Source of the DNA: Yoonia sp. R2331
GTDB taxonomy: Bacteria; Pseudomonadota; Alphaproteobacteria; Rhodobacterales; Rhodobacteraceae
DNA: 38,129 nt
Direction: 5' to 3'
Assembly: GCF_041103235.1 (NCBI RefSeq)
Contig: NZ_JBGCUN010000005.1
Location: forward strand, 1 to 38,129
Under the pieces are notes generated by a model. It saw only the letters and a list, made by a program, of their open reading frames with translations. It did not search any database and was not told the origin of the DNA. The translations under genes were made by a program, and so were the position numbers. Positions 10,601-20,500 of the stretch are shown here, piece by piece. The number at the start of each line of letters is the position of its first letter. The first letter of the stretch is position 1.

Positions 10601-11308
10601 GCGGGTCAGACCCTGACGGTCGTGACCGATCAGGGGGGCAGCCACAGGCTGCATCTGGCGGCAGGCCCGCGCGGGGCGACTGCGGGGTTAAACCTGCGGC
10701 ATCTGAGCGTGACGGATGTCACCCGGCTGACCCTGCATGACGGCGCGGCAGACGGCCCGGTGTTGCGGCAGGTCCGGCTGTGTCCCGGTGCCGACAACGT
10801 GCTGGCTGTCGCTGCCGCCGATGGCGGCACATTGCTGACGCTCGGCCGCGCGGGGCAGTTTCCCGAAAATCCCGGCGGGCGTGGACTGCATAATCTGTCG
10901 CACCAGCACCATGACGGCCCCGCGCCCAGGCTGATGCTCCGGCTGAAGGGCAGCACATTGCATCTGATGATTCCGCGCGCGCGGCAGCTGGTGACCCTTG
11001 ACCTGCGCGGAGCGGGTCGCACGACCCATTTGGCGATGACATGGCAGGCCGAATCCGGATCGCGCGGGCTGCTGCAGAAGGTACGATCACGCCTGATGCG
11101 CTCTCTGCCCACAGCCCTGCGGCGCGGCACCCTGATCGGCAAGCTTGATCTGGCCCCGCTGCTTGAAACGCCAGAGCCCTTGATCCGGTCTTTGATCCTA
11201 TCCTGCCATAGCCCCGGCCTGACCGTGCGGCGCACGGTGCTGATCACCTATGACAGTGACGGCGTCTTCTACGTGGCCTCGCCCGAAAACGTGATCGAAG
11301 GGGCATGA
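7643..11308 (+). CDS. Very large multidomain glycosyltransferase (GT4 + degenerate GT2 + unknown C-terminus)
   Basis: The product has 1221 residues. Residues about 26-430 form a GT4 (GT-B) glycosyltransferase: G-G-I-A-S near the start, F-G-R-L-E-x-R-K-G at about 252, and the E-x7-E motif E344/E352 before R-T-G-G-T-P-E-L-I. Residues about 445-690 look like a GT2 (GT-A) domain but lack a clear DxD: the usual position reads R-A-D, so it may be inactive or a binding module. The last 500 residues are beta-rich in appearance and unrecognised. No ATG exists in frame before the GT4 core, so the start is probably the TTG at 7643. The stop overlaps the next start in ATGA. It probably adds one or more sugars during repeat-unit assembly. 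Confidence 0.85.
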   Translation: MQIDNFPITPLPDLSRYQAPATPGPRLRVCIATEEIVGPVRNGGIASTYYHLARLLTAQGHDVTVCYLKGTRVENKDADHWIKWYGDMGVNFVPMPQVDSDAPTMWQRRQYSFYQWLKNAPEPYDVVHVSEWRGGSYYALQARRLGLAFKDTLFLVKASSPHIWNRHYQMSFVNNKDMLSTMYPEQQSIELADMVIGGSAHLLRFMEHTGYTLPEGDTYVQPNVLLFDDVAVQDQRGPLEPGDRIHTKELTFFGRLEARKGLEIFCTALDYLVARGITPEKVSFVGKQGQNMPTTPDTRNLDVIMARARNWPFPIDIHTGFDQPDVLSFLTAAPRIAVMPSLIENSTMAAYEALLYKVPFIATRTGGTPELIAPEDHDDMLVDANPRSLADGLERVLHEGGKVGRCSFDNADNLATWDGFHDHLAGRKGDGTLTQIINRAPWTDAPSVSLCVFSDGNVPVLETFLDKAIFAAGDALTDITVAVTTPSEEATALAARHVNVTLVDASEMTWGEAWNAAAAQAKGAVLHFLRADIHQPLEGFAAKIAQSFSTPGLAAAGSVWQRRTVNAKGVEKLTRVVPMGDDLSLTALDYTHLSGRGVSIRTDHFKTLGGFDPIFAMEGIAQDLLMRARDLGRVVVIPEMLYREDPAAEALQLNKANAQYMAMNGLMKALDYPKKRVLHALNIRTANPHDNPLSRGVAAPTPPVTLTTPTTERAALDLTLLPIGGVLIQTDTPLETLEIAIEGATPEPLAWDSDAAGSSAYLDLPSLIGGEATWPRQIDIAATTGGQTLTRQIRTEMQAGGAITLSADAPGLQEVTGNDTGTPRLISLALPPTDGSIHENAMRMSFDAAALLLYLWSPHPRPIAARVEGAAPMPMLFTPFAGKGLIAALDLGPLLAARDTPLTLELVDQDEVFRTITLTPGPRGLWGFHAPRWGMTRSVPAALNASSMTALNVSRAAVGSDAGLNRTRLGLDERYGWLLVRRPKEHAGQTLTVVTDQGGSHRLHLAAGPRGATAGLNLRHLSVTDVTRLTLHDGAADGPVLRQVRLCPGADNVLAVAAADGGTLLTLGRAGQFPENPGGRGLHNLSHQHHDGPAPRLMLRLKGSTLHLMIPRARQLVTLDLRGAGRTTHLAMTWQAESGSRGLLQKVRSRLMRSLPTALRRGTLIGKLDLAPLLETPEPLIRSLILSCHSPGLTVRRTVLITYDSDGVFYVASPENVIEGA

Positions 11309-13248
11309 GCGGCACCGCCATCCTTGCCGGTGATCTGGCCGCGCTGCCCGTCGCCTCAACCGCCTTTGCCCGGCTGGTGGCGCTGGCCGAAAGCCTGCCA
11401 GACGCCGCCGTGTTGCATTGCCCTGCCACCCCCGGGCCGCTGCCGCCAGCCGCACAGGCGCTGCGGGACGCGGATATCAAGCTGGCCGAACTGCCCGGCC
11501 CGCCGGTGCGCACATCCGGCTCACCCCATGGCAAAGCCGCCGCCGTGGCTCTGCGCACATGGGAAAGCGTGAAGCGACAAAAATTCGACACGCTACACGT
11601 GATCCATGATCTCTCTGCCGCGCATTTCCTGCTGGGTGCGCGGCATCTGGGGCTGTGGGTTCACCCCGCGCGCATTGTGGCCCATGTGGTGGACCCCGTG
11701 CAGCGGCAGTTTGAAACCGGCCGTGCGACGCCTGCCAATTACGCCGCCTTTGCCACCTGTTTCATGGACCGCCAATGTGTCGCCCGTGCCGATGCCGTGG
11801 TGGCCCATAGCAAAACGGTGCGCGACTGGCTTGTGGCCCGCAATTGGCGCACCGCTGATCAGATCGCGCTGGCCCCCGGTCTGGCGCGCATGCCCGGGCC
11901 CGCCCGCCATGCCCCTGACCAACCGCAGCCCCTGGCCCGGCTGATCTTTGCAGGTACCCAGACCGACACGCGCGGACTGACCACATGCGCCTATGCCTTG
12001 CGCGTGCTGGCCACGCGCGGCGTTGATATCCCGCAGGTCGTGATCTCTGGCCGCACTTTGGATGATTTCCCGGCCAAACCGTTCCTTGCCGAACTGTCCG
12101 AACAGACTGGCATCCCGATCGAGACCCTGCCCCTCACCCGGCGCGCCGCCCTGCTGGATCTGGCGCGCCAACCCGGCAGCCTGACCCTTGTGGTGCCGCA
12201 GGAAGACGACGCACCCGCGGTGCTGCCCGAACTCTTGGCGACCGATGCCCCGGTGATTGCCACAACCGCCGGTGACACCCCCGCCCTTGTGGGGGGTGAT
12301 ACAGATATCCTTTGCCCCGCCGCCGATCACATCGCACTGGCAGACCTGATCGAAACCCGGATCGCCGCGGGCCTTGTGACCGCCTATCAAAGCCACCGGG
12401 CGGATGATCTGGCACAGAACGCGCGCGCCTGGGATGCGCTGCACACAGGCCTGCCAAATCCGACGTTTTCCGCAGCAAAAGACACTGAAAGCCCCCTTGT
12501 CAGTGTCTGCATCGCTCATCACAACCGGCCCCAGATGATCCGCGACACGCTGGATGCGGTGGTGGACCAGGGCTATGCCAATCTGGAAATTCTGGTGGTC
12601 GATGACGGCAGCACGGCTGACAATCGCGCCGCCTTGGCCCATGTGCTGGCTGACTACCCTGCCGCCCGCATGGTGCCGCAGGACAACCGCTATCTGGGGG
12701 CCGCGCGCAACGCCGCTGCAAAGGCCGCCAAGGGCAAATACCTGCTTTTCAAGGACGACGACAATATCTCAATGCGCCATGAAATCGCGACCTTCGTGCG
12801 GGCCGCCGAACATTCCGATGCGGAAATTCTGACCTGCTTTAGCGACAACTTTTCCGGTGACAGCCTGCCCGATGAGGCCAGCATCGACGGCGTGCGCCGG
12901 GTGCCGTTCGGGCAGGATGTGATCTACGGGATGTTCCGCAATGGCTTTGGCGATTCCAACTGCTTTGTGCGGCGCGATGTCTGGGAACGGCTGGGCGGCT
13001 TTACCGAACATTTCCGCGTAGGGCTCGATGATCAGGAATTCTTCATGCGCGCCACGCTGGCCGGCGTGCGTGTCGATGTGCTGCCAGAGGCGCTTTATTA
13101 CTACCGGCTTGGTGGGGCCAAGATGAAACGGTTCCACGTCGCAAAGCTGGCCAATGCGCAGCGCCTGCTGACCCCGGTGCTGGCCAGCGCGCAGTTTGAC
13201 GCCAACCTGATGCCGCTTTTCTTGCTTGCGCGCAGCTTGCAGGCCTAA
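11305..13248 (+). CDS. Bifunctional glycosyltransferase (GT4-like + GT2)
   Basis: The 647-residue product starts in an ATGA overlap with the previous gene. Residues 1 to about 390 look like a divergent GT-B fold: an L-I-F-A-G-T segment and an acidic loop before P-V-I-A-T-T-A-G-D-T-P, without a clean E-x7-E. From residue 398 (L-V-S-V-C-I-A-H-H-N-R) a canonical GT2 domain follows, with V-D-D-G-S at 432-436, a D-D-D metal site at 484-486 and G-L-D-D-Q-E-F-F near the C-terminus. The C-terminal domain should be active; the N-terminal one is less certain. It probably works with the preceding giant enzyme, and the polysaccharide exporter permease follows after 9 bases. Confidence 0.87.
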   Translation: MSGTAILAGDLAALPVASTAFARLVALAESLPDAAVLHCPATPGPLPPAAQALRDADIKLAELPGPPVRTSGSPHGKAAAVALRTWESVKRQKFDTLHVIHDLSAAHFLLGARHLGLWVHPARIVAHVVDPVQRQFETGRATPANYAAFATCFMDRQCVARADAVVAHSKTVRDWLVARNWRTADQIALAPGLARMPGPARHAPDQPQPLARLIFAGTQTDTRGLTTCAYALRVLATRGVDIPQVVISGRTLDDFPAKPFLAELSEQTGIPIETLPLTRRAALLDLARQPGSLTLVVPQEDDAPAVLPELLATDAPVIATTAGDTPALVGGDTDILCPAADHIALADLIETRIAAGLVTAYQSHRADDLAQNARAWDALHTGLPNPTFSAAKDTESPLVSVCIAHHNRPQMIRDTLDAVVDQGYANLEILVVDDGSTADNRAALAHVLADYPAARMVPQDNRYLGAARNAAAKAAKGKYLLFKDDDNISMRHEIATFVRAAEHSDAEILTCFSDNFSGDSLPDEASIDGVRRVPFGQDVIYGMFRNGFGDSNCFVRRDVWERLGGFTEHFRVGLDDQEFFMRATLAGVRVDVLPEALYYYRLGGAKMKRFHVAKLANAQRLLTPVLASAQFDANLMPLFLLARSLQA

Positions 13249-13257
13249 GCTGACACC

Positions 13258-14064
13258 ATGACAGACACCCCCCTGCCCCAGCCGAAACTGGCCCGCCCCC
13301 GGTTTCAGGCCGCCCGCACCATCATGGCGCTGATCCTGCGCGAGATGGGATCGACCTATGGGGCCTCGCCGGGGGGCTATGTCTGGGCGGTGCTGCAACC
13401 TGTGGGCATGGTGATGTTTCTGTCGCTGGGCTTTTCACTGGTGGTGCGCGCGCCGTCACTGGGTACCAGCTTTATCCTGTTCTACGCCACCGCCTATCTG
13501 CCGTTTTCGCTCTATGGCGATGTGGCGGCCAAGACCGGGAACACGCTGCGCTATGCCCGGGCGCTGCTGGCCTATCCATCCGTTAACTGGATCGACGCGA
13601 TCTTGGCGCGGTTCATCTTGAACGTGCTGACCAATTGCACGGTCTATTGCCTCGTCATGACCGGGATTTTGATGTTCGTGGATAGCCACACCATTCTGGA
13701 CGTGGGCCCGGTGCTGATCGCCATCTCGCTCTCGGCGCTGCTGGGGCTGGGGGTGGGCCTGTGCAACGCGGTGCTGATCGGGCTTTATCCGATCTGGCAG
13801 AATATCTGGGGCATTGTCACCCGGCCGCTGATCCTCGCATCTGGCATCTTTTATATCTACGAGGACCTGCCGCAGGCGGCGCAAAGCATTCTGTGGTGGA
13901 ACCCGCTGATGCACATGTCCGCCGCCGCGCGCGAGGGGTATTTCCCCACCTATAATCCGCAGTTCGTGTCACTGGCCTATGCCTACGGTCTGGCGCTGGT
14001 GCTGATCTTCCTGGGGCTGGTGTTCATGCGGTCCCAGCACACCGCTATTCTAGAGCAGCGCTAA
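13258..14064 (+). CDS. ABC-2 polysaccharide exporter permease (KpsM/CtrC-like)
   Basis: The 268-residue integral membrane protein has about six hydrophobic segments and the typical ABC-2 arrangement: a short cytosolic N-terminus with L-I-L-R-E-M, then W-A-V-L-Q-P before the first membrane span. Between later spans it has P-L-I-L-A-S-G-I-F-Y, and near the C-terminus W-N-P-L-M-H-M, the family signature in capsule exporters. It forms the inner-membrane channel for polysaccharide export. Its ATPase partner lies 14 kb away at 28485, which is unusual because kpsM and kpsT are normally adjacent. It follows the glycosyltransferase pair by 9 bases, and its 3' end overlaps the opposing phosphohexomutase gene by 20 bases. 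Confidence 0.9.
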   Translation: MTDTPLPQPKLARPRFQAARTIMALILREMGSTYGASPGGYVWAVLQPVGMVMFLSLGFSLVVRAPSLGTSFILFYATAYLPFSLYGDVAAKTGNTLRYARALLAYPSVNWIDAILARFILNVLTNCTVYCLVMTGILMFVDSHTILDVGPVLIAISLSALLGLGVGLCNAVLIGLYPIWQNIWGIVTRPLILASGIFYIYEDLPQAAQSILWWNPLMHMSAAAREGYFPTYNPQFVSLAYAYGLALVLIFLGLVFMRSQHTAILEQR

Positions 14065-15409
14065 GCCCCGCCAGCGCATGGGCCAGCAAGCCCTGTGCCG
14101 CTTGCGCGGAACCACTTTCGGTATAGCAACGCAATTCCGGCGCATTGCCCGAGGGGCGCAGATGCACCACCTGCCCATCTGTTGCAGTGATCCGCAGACC
14201 ATCGGTGCTGTCTGTTGTGGCCTCTGTCAGGCCCAGCTCTGCCAAAAAAGCGGCTCTGTTGCGGGGGGTTTGCTGCCAATCCGCAACAAGGGCCTGTGAC
14301 CTGGCCGTCGGCACGCCCTGCAAACGGTCACTGGCCGTGAACCGCTGGGGTTGCCCGGCCAGCACCGCCGCCATGCCGCCTTGCCGGGCCGCAGCCGCCA
14401 GTACTGCCAGCATCGGCAACACCGCATCACGGGTCATCAGCGCAGGCAGTGACCCCGCAGGGCCCATCGCATCAAAGCCCAGAAGAAAGCCGCCGTTCGC
14501 CTCGTAGCCCACGACATCCGCGCCCTGCATCGCGGCAATCACGAAAGGTGATCCGATCCGCGTGCGGGTCACGGTGGCGAACACCGCCTCGGCCCCACTG
14601 TTGGAACTGACCGGCGTAACCGCGTGCCCTGCCCCCAGTGCCGCCCCGGTGATCTGGCCCAGCACATCGCCGGGGATCACCATGCCTGCCGCATCGGTCA
14701 GCAAGGGCCGGTCGCCATCGGCATCGGTGCTGAGGATCGCGTCATAGGCCCCTGTCGCGGCCCAATCTGCCAGCATCGCGCGGGTCTCGGCGCTGACCGC
14801 TTCGGTATCAACCGGCACGAAATCCGCGGCGCGGCCCAACTCTGTGACCTCTGCCCCCAGATCGCGCAACAGCGCGGGCATCAGATCGCGCCCCACCGCC
14901 GATTGCGCGTAAAACCCCAGCGTTAGACCCTCTAATGCGCCGGCATAGGCGTTCTGATAGCGTGCTGAATAACGCGCGCCCACACCGGTATCTGTGCGCA
15001 ATGCCCCCTGCCCCGTAGTTCCGGCACCGCCCAAAGCAGCCAGGATCGCAGCTTCGTCTGCCTTGGTGATCTCGCCCGTGGATGTGTAGAACTTCAGCCC
15101 GTTGCGATCAGCCGGGATATGGCTGCCGGTGACCATGACCGCCCCTTGGCCTGCGTCCAGCGCCGCCAGCGCCAGCGCCGGGGTTGGCACTTCACCGGCC
15201 CAGACCACATCCACACCTGCGGCCTGCAAGGCATCGCGCACCACGCCAGCCAGCGCGGGCGATGACGGGCGCAGGTCATGGCCGACCCAGACCGCCCCGC
15301 CCACCGGGCAAGCGGCCAGATAGGCCTGCACGTGATCCGTGATCAGATCAGGCGTCAGCGCCACAACCAACCCGCGCAGCCCACTTGTCCCAAAGGCTGG
15401 CGCGTTCAC
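14045..15409 (-). CDS. Phosphomannomutase/phosphoglucomutase
   Basis: This 454-residue alpha-D-phosphohexomutase interconverts hexose-6-P and hexose-1-P, supplying nucleotide-sugar synthesis. The active-site phosphoserine is S96 in T-G-S-H-I-P, the Mg2+ loop is D229-x-D231-x-D233-R, the sugar-specificity loop is E303-A-N-G-G, and the phosphate-binding loop near the C-terminus is R-P-S-G-N-A-P-E-L-R. Mannose versus glucose preference cannot be set from sequence. It starts with GTG at 15409, overlapping the stop of the upstream 4,6-dehydratase gene in GTGA, so the two form an operon. Its 3' end overlaps the permease gene on the other strand. Confidence 0.92.
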   Translation of the reverse strand: MNAPAFGTSGLRGLVVALTPDLITDHVQAYLAACPVGGAVWVGHDLRPSSPALAGVVRDALQAAGVDVVWAGEVPTPALALAALDAGQGAVMVTGSHIPADRNGLKFYTSTGEITKADEAAILAALGGAGTTGQGALRTDTGVGARYSARYQNAYAGALEGLTLGFYAQSAVGRDLMPALLRDLGAEVTELGRAADFVPVDTEAVSAETRAMLADWAATGAYDAILSTDADGDRPLLTDAAGMVIPGDVLGQITGAALGAGHAVTPVSSNSGAEAVFATVTRTRIGSPFVIAAMQGADVVGYEANGGFLLGFDAMGPAGSLPALMTRDAVLPMLAVLAAAARQGGMAAVLAGQPQRFTASDRLQGVPTARSQALVADWQQTPRNRAAFLAELGLTEATTDSTDGLRITATDGQVVHLRPSGNAPELRCYTESGSAQAAQGLLAHALAGLSAALE

Positions 15410-17283
15410 GTCTGGCTGGCCCCGCGCAGGGCAAATGCCGCCCCACCTTCAACCCAGCGCACCACCACATCGCGCAGCGCGTCTTCATCTGCCTCTGTGA
15501 CTGCGGTGCGCAGCGCCTTGAGGGCCGCGGCCATCTCGATCTCGCTCAGATGGGTGGCACTTTCCAGCAGCACCTTGGGGTGCGGTGTGGTGGTCTGGCC
15601 TTCGCCGATCAACAGCTCTTCGTGGATTTTCTCGCCCGGGCGCAAATCGGTGATCTTGATTTCGATATCGCCCTGCGGGGTGGCCTCGTCGCGCACGGTA
15701 TAGCCTGCGGCGGTGATCATCTGCCGCGCCAGATCATAGATCGCGATGGGCTCTCCCATATCCAGCACAAAGACGTCGCCGCCCTGTGCAAAGGACCCAG
15801 CCGCCAGCACAAGGCGTGCGGCCTCTGGGATGGTCATGAAATAGCGCGTCACATCGCGGTGGGTGACAGTGACCGGTCCGCCCTTGGCGATTTGATCGTT
15901 GAAAAGCGGAATGACAGAGCCTGATGACCCCATCACATTGCCAAACCGCACCATCGAGAAAATCGTCCGGTTCGACCGGCTGGCCAGATCCTGAATGACC
16001 ATCTCAGCCAGACGTTTGGAGGCGCCCATCATATTGGTCGGGCGCACCGCCTTGTCGGTGGAAATCAGGGTAAAGCGCTGCACACCCGCATCCAGGGCCG
16101 CCTGCGCCATGACTTGCGTGCCCAGCACATTGTTGGACATGCCTACCACGGCATTCTTTTCGACCATCGGCACGTGTTTGTAGGCGGCCGCGTGCAGCAC
16201 GATCTCAATCCCGTGATCCCGCATCACGCGGGCCACCAGCCCCACATCCGTGACAGAGCCTAACACAGGGACAAGTGCAATTTTTGCCTTGCGGCGCAGA
16301 CCCTGCAATTCCATGTCGATGGTGTAAAGCGCCAGCTCGCTGACATCGAACAAGACCAGCTTGGCCGGTTTGCACGCCAGAATCTGACGGCACAGTTCCG
16401 ATCCGATCGACCCACCCGCGCCAGAGACCAGCACGTTGCGCCCCGCATAGGTGTCTGACCCGCCGGGCAATTCGGCATCCAGTGGCGCGCGGCCCAGAAA
16501 GGTGCCGGGGGCGACGGGTTCCAACTGGCCCAGCAGTTCTTCTTGCCCGGTGAGCTGCGCAAACGACGGCAGCGCCTGCACATCCACGCCCATGTCTTCA
16601 AACCGGCGCGACAGCTGCGCCAGTTTGGGGCGCGACAGGCTTGGCATCGCCAGCAGCACCCGGTCGATCTGGCGGCTGGCGATCAACCCATCCACAGCAA
16701 CGGACGAATAGACCGTCAGCCCGCGCACCATCGTGGTGTGCAGGGCCGGGTTGTCATCGACAAAAGCCACGGTCTGGATCGTCTCATCGGTGCGCAGGGC
16801 CGCTGCCAGCTGGCGGCCCGTCGCACCTGCGCCATAGATCAGCACACGGGTCTGTTCATGGCCCGAACGGTAGACCCACAACAGCACTTGCAACATCACC
16901 ACGCGCGCGGCGACACACATCAGGAAATAGACCAGTACAAAGTTGATGAACGTGGCCAGCGGCGTGCCGTAACCGGCCATGTCGTCCAGAATGGCAGTGG
17001 CCAGCCCCAGCAGCAGCGCATGCATCCCGGTCATCATGATCGCCCGGCTTTCATAGGCTTTCAGCTGCACCCGGTGGATGCCGGTGACCAGCACCAGCAA
17101 GGCCGCGATCATCATCAGCATCGGCACACCGGCCCAATGGGTCAGCAGCCCCGGCCCCGCAGGCAGACCATTGGTCTGCAGCGCAAAGGCCAGCAGCAAC
17201 GCCACCGGCACCAATGCCACATCCACCAATAGCAGGATGATGCGCTTGGCCTGGCGCGAAAGTGTACTGACAAAGCGATACAT
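15406..17283 (-). CDS. Membrane nucleotide-sugar 4,6-dehydratase (WbpM/CapD family)
   Basis: The product has 625 residues. About four hydrophobic segments occupy residues 15-140, then a regulatory Rossmann domain starts at G-A-G-A-T-G (151-156), then the catalytic SDR domain at G-A-G-G-S-I-G (288-294). In this family the SDR tyrosine is replaced by methionine, and that is seen here: S408 in L-I-S-T-D-K-A-V-R-P-T-N and M419-x3-K423. The family dehydrates UDP-GlcNAc at C4/C6 as the first step to deoxy-amino sugars. A good AAGGGGA ribosome-binding site precedes the ATG at 17283. It is first in a two-gene operon with the phosphohexomutase and diverges from the large RTX gene. Confidence 0.93.
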   Translation of the reverse strand: MYRFVSTLSRQAKRIILLLVDVALVPVALLLAFALQTNGLPAGPGLLTHWAGVPMLMMIAALLVLVTGIHRVQLKAYESRAIMMTGMHALLLGLATAILDDMAGYGTPLATFINFVLVYFLMCVAARVVMLQVLLWVYRSGHEQTRVLIYGAGATGRQLAAALRTDETIQTVAFVDDNPALHTTMVRGLTVYSSVAVDGLIASRQIDRVLLAMPSLSRPKLAQLSRRFEDMGVDVQALPSFAQLTGQEELLGQLEPVAPGTFLGRAPLDAELPGGSDTYAGRNVLVSGAGGSIGSELCRQILACKPAKLVLFDVSELALYTIDMELQGLRRKAKIALVPVLGSVTDVGLVARVMRDHGIEIVLHAAAYKHVPMVEKNAVVGMSNNVLGTQVMAQAALDAGVQRFTLISTDKAVRPTNMMGASKRLAEMVIQDLASRSNRTIFSMVRFGNVMGSSGSVIPLFNDQIAKGGPVTVTHRDVTRYFMTIPEAARLVLAAGSFAQGGDVFVLDMGEPIAIYDLARQMITAAGYTVRDEATPQGDIEIKITDLRPGEKIHEELLIGEGQTTTPHPKVLLESATHLSEIEMAAALKALRTAVTEADEDALRDVVVRWVEGGAAFALRGASQT

Positions 17284-17588
17284 GCGGTCCCCTTAAGACC
17301 CCGGCCGCTTGGGTCCCATCTGCGGCCCCGGATCATCGCTCATTTAGCCTGATGGCCCGGGATGCGTCCAGCCGTCGCCCCCCGGGGGGGCTGTTTTCTG
17401 CGGGCTTGTGCCCTTTTCACCCCGCCACCGGTGGTCCGGTTCGAAAACCGTTCAAATCCAAGATGTCCGCAGTTGAATGAAATCCGTCCCAAGGGCCGCC
17501 CCGCTGCCGCATTTGGGTCACGCAGCCACCCCAGCCCTGCACCACATCAAGCCCAACGCCTCGGGGGGGCGTGCCTTGGGGTTGTTGG
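17284..17588. other. Divergent intergenic region (dehydratase / RTX protein)
   Basis: These 305 bases carry no credible gene. They must hold the promoters for the 4,6-dehydratase operon (minus) and the large RTX gene (plus). Visible elements are a C6/G7 run at about 17378-17391, a CCACCGGTGG palindrome at 17425-17434 and a small CGGTT-CGAA-AACCG hairpin at about 17437-17450. I could not choose a convincing -35/-10 pair for either side. Confidence 0.5.
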
Positions 17589-20500
17589 ATGTCAGAGTTG
17601 AATTTTGTCACCCGTGTCACGCTGCCTGCGGCGGCGGATTGGTCACAGATCACCGATCTGGAGATCATCCGCGTCGGCGGGCAGGACCGACTTTATGCCA
17701 CCTCGCGGTTTGACGGTGGCATCAGCAGCTGGAACATCAACGGCACCGCCCCCGCCAATCTGGATGTGGCGACCTTTGCGGGTGGGCTGACACCGGGCAG
17801 CACCGGCACGCTGATGGTGGTGCATGTGGGCGGCGCTCCGACGCTTCTGACAGGTGGTGCGACAAATGGCGGGCTAATGCTCTCGGCGCTGACCGGGGCG
17901 GGCGATATTGGCGCAGGTAGCAATGTGGCAGGCACCACCGGGCTGATTGGCGGGCTTTTGGGCGGCGTCACCGTGACGCTGAACAACGGCCAGCAGGTGG
18001 TCTATGGCGGGTTGGCAGGCGCCGACGGGCTGGGCCGCATCCGTCTGGACAGCGGTGGCAATAATCTGGGTGCTGTGGTCGCAAGCGATACCAATGCCAC
18101 CTATGCGGCCGACGTCTCGGATGTGGCGCACCTGAACGTCGGCGGCCAGAACTATGTCTATACCGCCAGCCTGTCCGAACACGGCATCACCACATGGGTT
18201 GTGGGTGGCACCGGCGGCGTGGCCGCAGGCCCATCGCTGGGCATGAACGAAGGCCTGTGGATCGCGGCCCCCACCCAGTTGGAAACCGCGCGTGTCGGTG
18301 GCACCGATTATCTGGTGGTTGGCGCGGCCACCTCCAATTCACTGTCGGTGATCCGCGTTGATCCCGATGGGTCTTTGCATGTCACCGACCATATGCTCGA
18401 TACCCTTGGCACCCGCTTTGGCGGTGTGACGGCGGTGGATGTGGTGCAGGTGCAGGGCCATACCTATGTCGTCTCTGGCGGGGCAGATGATGGCATCACC
18501 CTGCATCAGCTTCTGCCCGGTGGGCAGTTGGTGCATGTGGCCAGCATCGCCGATACGCCCGCGATGAACCTGACCAACGTCAGCGCCATCACCACCCAGG
18601 CCAAAGGGGCCGAACTGCAGATCTTCGTGGCCTCCTCTGCCGAACGCGGCATCACCAAACTGACCTTTGACACCGGCACCGCAGGGTCCGTGCTGACCGC
18701 GCCCACAGGTGGCGGCACCCTGCAAGGCGGGGCCGGGCGCGATGTGATCACCGGGCAAGGCGGCGCCGACGTGCTGCGCGGCGGGGCAGGTGATGACATC
18801 ATCCGCGACGGGGCGGGCGTGGATGTGATGACCGGCGGGGCCGGCGCTGACACCTTCGTGCTGTCCTATGATGAAGGCGCTGACACGATCACCGACTTCA
18901 CGGTGGGCGAAGATCGTCTGGACCTGTCCGGCTGGCCGATGGTCCGCTCTGCGGGCCAGCTGACCATGACCATCACCGATAACGGCTTTCGCATCACCTA
19001 TGGGGATGAGGTGCTGACGGTGATCTCGTCCGATGGGACCCCCATCGACCACCGCTTTCTGGCCGAGGGCGACCTGATCGGCGGCCACCGCATCCCGCAG
19101 GTGATCCTGCCGGGGTTTGCAGGCCCCTTCACCCGCCCACCCAATCTGCCGGACCGGCCCAATATGGACCCTACCGTGCCCGAGGCCGAGGCGTTCTCTC
19201 TGCCCAATGTCACCATTGACGGTATCCGCTTTGCCAATCCAACGCTGATCAACGGGGCCAAGCCCGCGCGCTTTGGCACCGACCGTAGTGACACGATCAA
19301 GCTGAACACCGGTCACGACAAGATCTGGGGCAAGGGCGGGGCTGACAAGCTTTCGGCCGGGATCGGCTCTGACCGGATCTGGGGTCAGGACGGCAATGAC
19401 TGGATCAACGGCATGCAGGGCGATGACCGGTTGTCGGGCGACGCAGGCCGCGACACCCTGCTGGGCGGCTTTGGCGATGACTACCTGATGGGCGGCGCAG
19501 ATACCGACCGGCTGTGGGGCAACCAGGGCGATGACCTGCTGATGGGTGGACGTGGCGCCGATACCCTGTGGGGCGGCGATCACAACGACCGGCTGGATGG
19601 CGGATCAGGCGGCGATATCCTTTATGGGCAAACCGGGCGCGACAGGCTGCTGGGCGGTGACCAGTTCGACCGGCTTTATGGCGGTGACGGCGGTGACGCG
19701 CTTTATGGCGGCAGCGGCAATGATCAGATCTGGGGCAATGCGGCCAGCGACATGCTACGCGGTGGCACAGGCGATGATCGCCTGTGGGGTCAGGACCAGG
19801 CTGACGACCTCAAAGGCGAAGCAGGCCGCGACAGGCTTTATGGCGGCGGCGGTGGTGACGCGCTGGACGGCGGTGGTGGGGCCGACCTGATCTATGGCGG
19901 TGACGGCCAGGACCAACTGTGGGGTCAGGGCAGTGATGACAAGCTCTGGGGCAATGCATCCCGCGACATCCTGCGCGGCAGCGACGGGGCCGATCGGCTG
20001 TTTGGCGGCACGGGCGATGACCAGCTTTATGGTGAAAACGGTGATGACCGGCTGTGGGGCGGGCGCAACGACGACAATATCTTTGGCGGCAACGGCCATG
20101 ACCTGCTGCGTGGCAAACATGGAAACGACACGCTGACCGGCAATGACGGGCGCGACAACCTCAACGGAGGTATCGGTGATGACACCCTGCTGGGCGGCAA
20201 AAGCCCTGACACCCTGTCCGGCAAATCCGGGGCCGACACGCTGACCGGCGGTGACGGGGATGACCTGCTGCGCGGCGGCACCGGCGATGACCGTCTGTCG
20301 GGGTCCAAGGGCGATGACAAACTCAAGGGCGGGACCGGCGCCGATGCGCTGCGCGGCGGCGACGGCGATGATCGCCTGTCGGGGGGCGATGGGGATGATG
20401 ATCTGCGCGGTCAGGTGGGCGACGACGTGCTGACCGGCGGGGCCGGGGCGGACACCTTTGTCTTTGATGACGGCCAGGATCGGATTCTGGATTTCGAGGA

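Noticed and set aside
17378-17400. C6/G7 run as a terminator in the divergent region
   Set aside because: It has no loop and no transcript is expected to end there, since both flanking genes read away from it.
18339-19583. Long minus-strand reading frame opposite the RTX gene (414 codons)
   Set aside because: It is a shadow of the biased codons of the RTX repeats; no domain or ribosome-binding evidence supports it. The same applies to the long antisense frames at 859-1701, 4721-5809, 7592-8911, 11593-12642, 19755-20624 and 22005-23015.
19279-20455. CRISPR array or satellite repeat
   Set aside because: The short near-repeats follow the 27-base period of RTX nonapeptide coding and vary in every unit; this is a protein repeat, not a DNA array.
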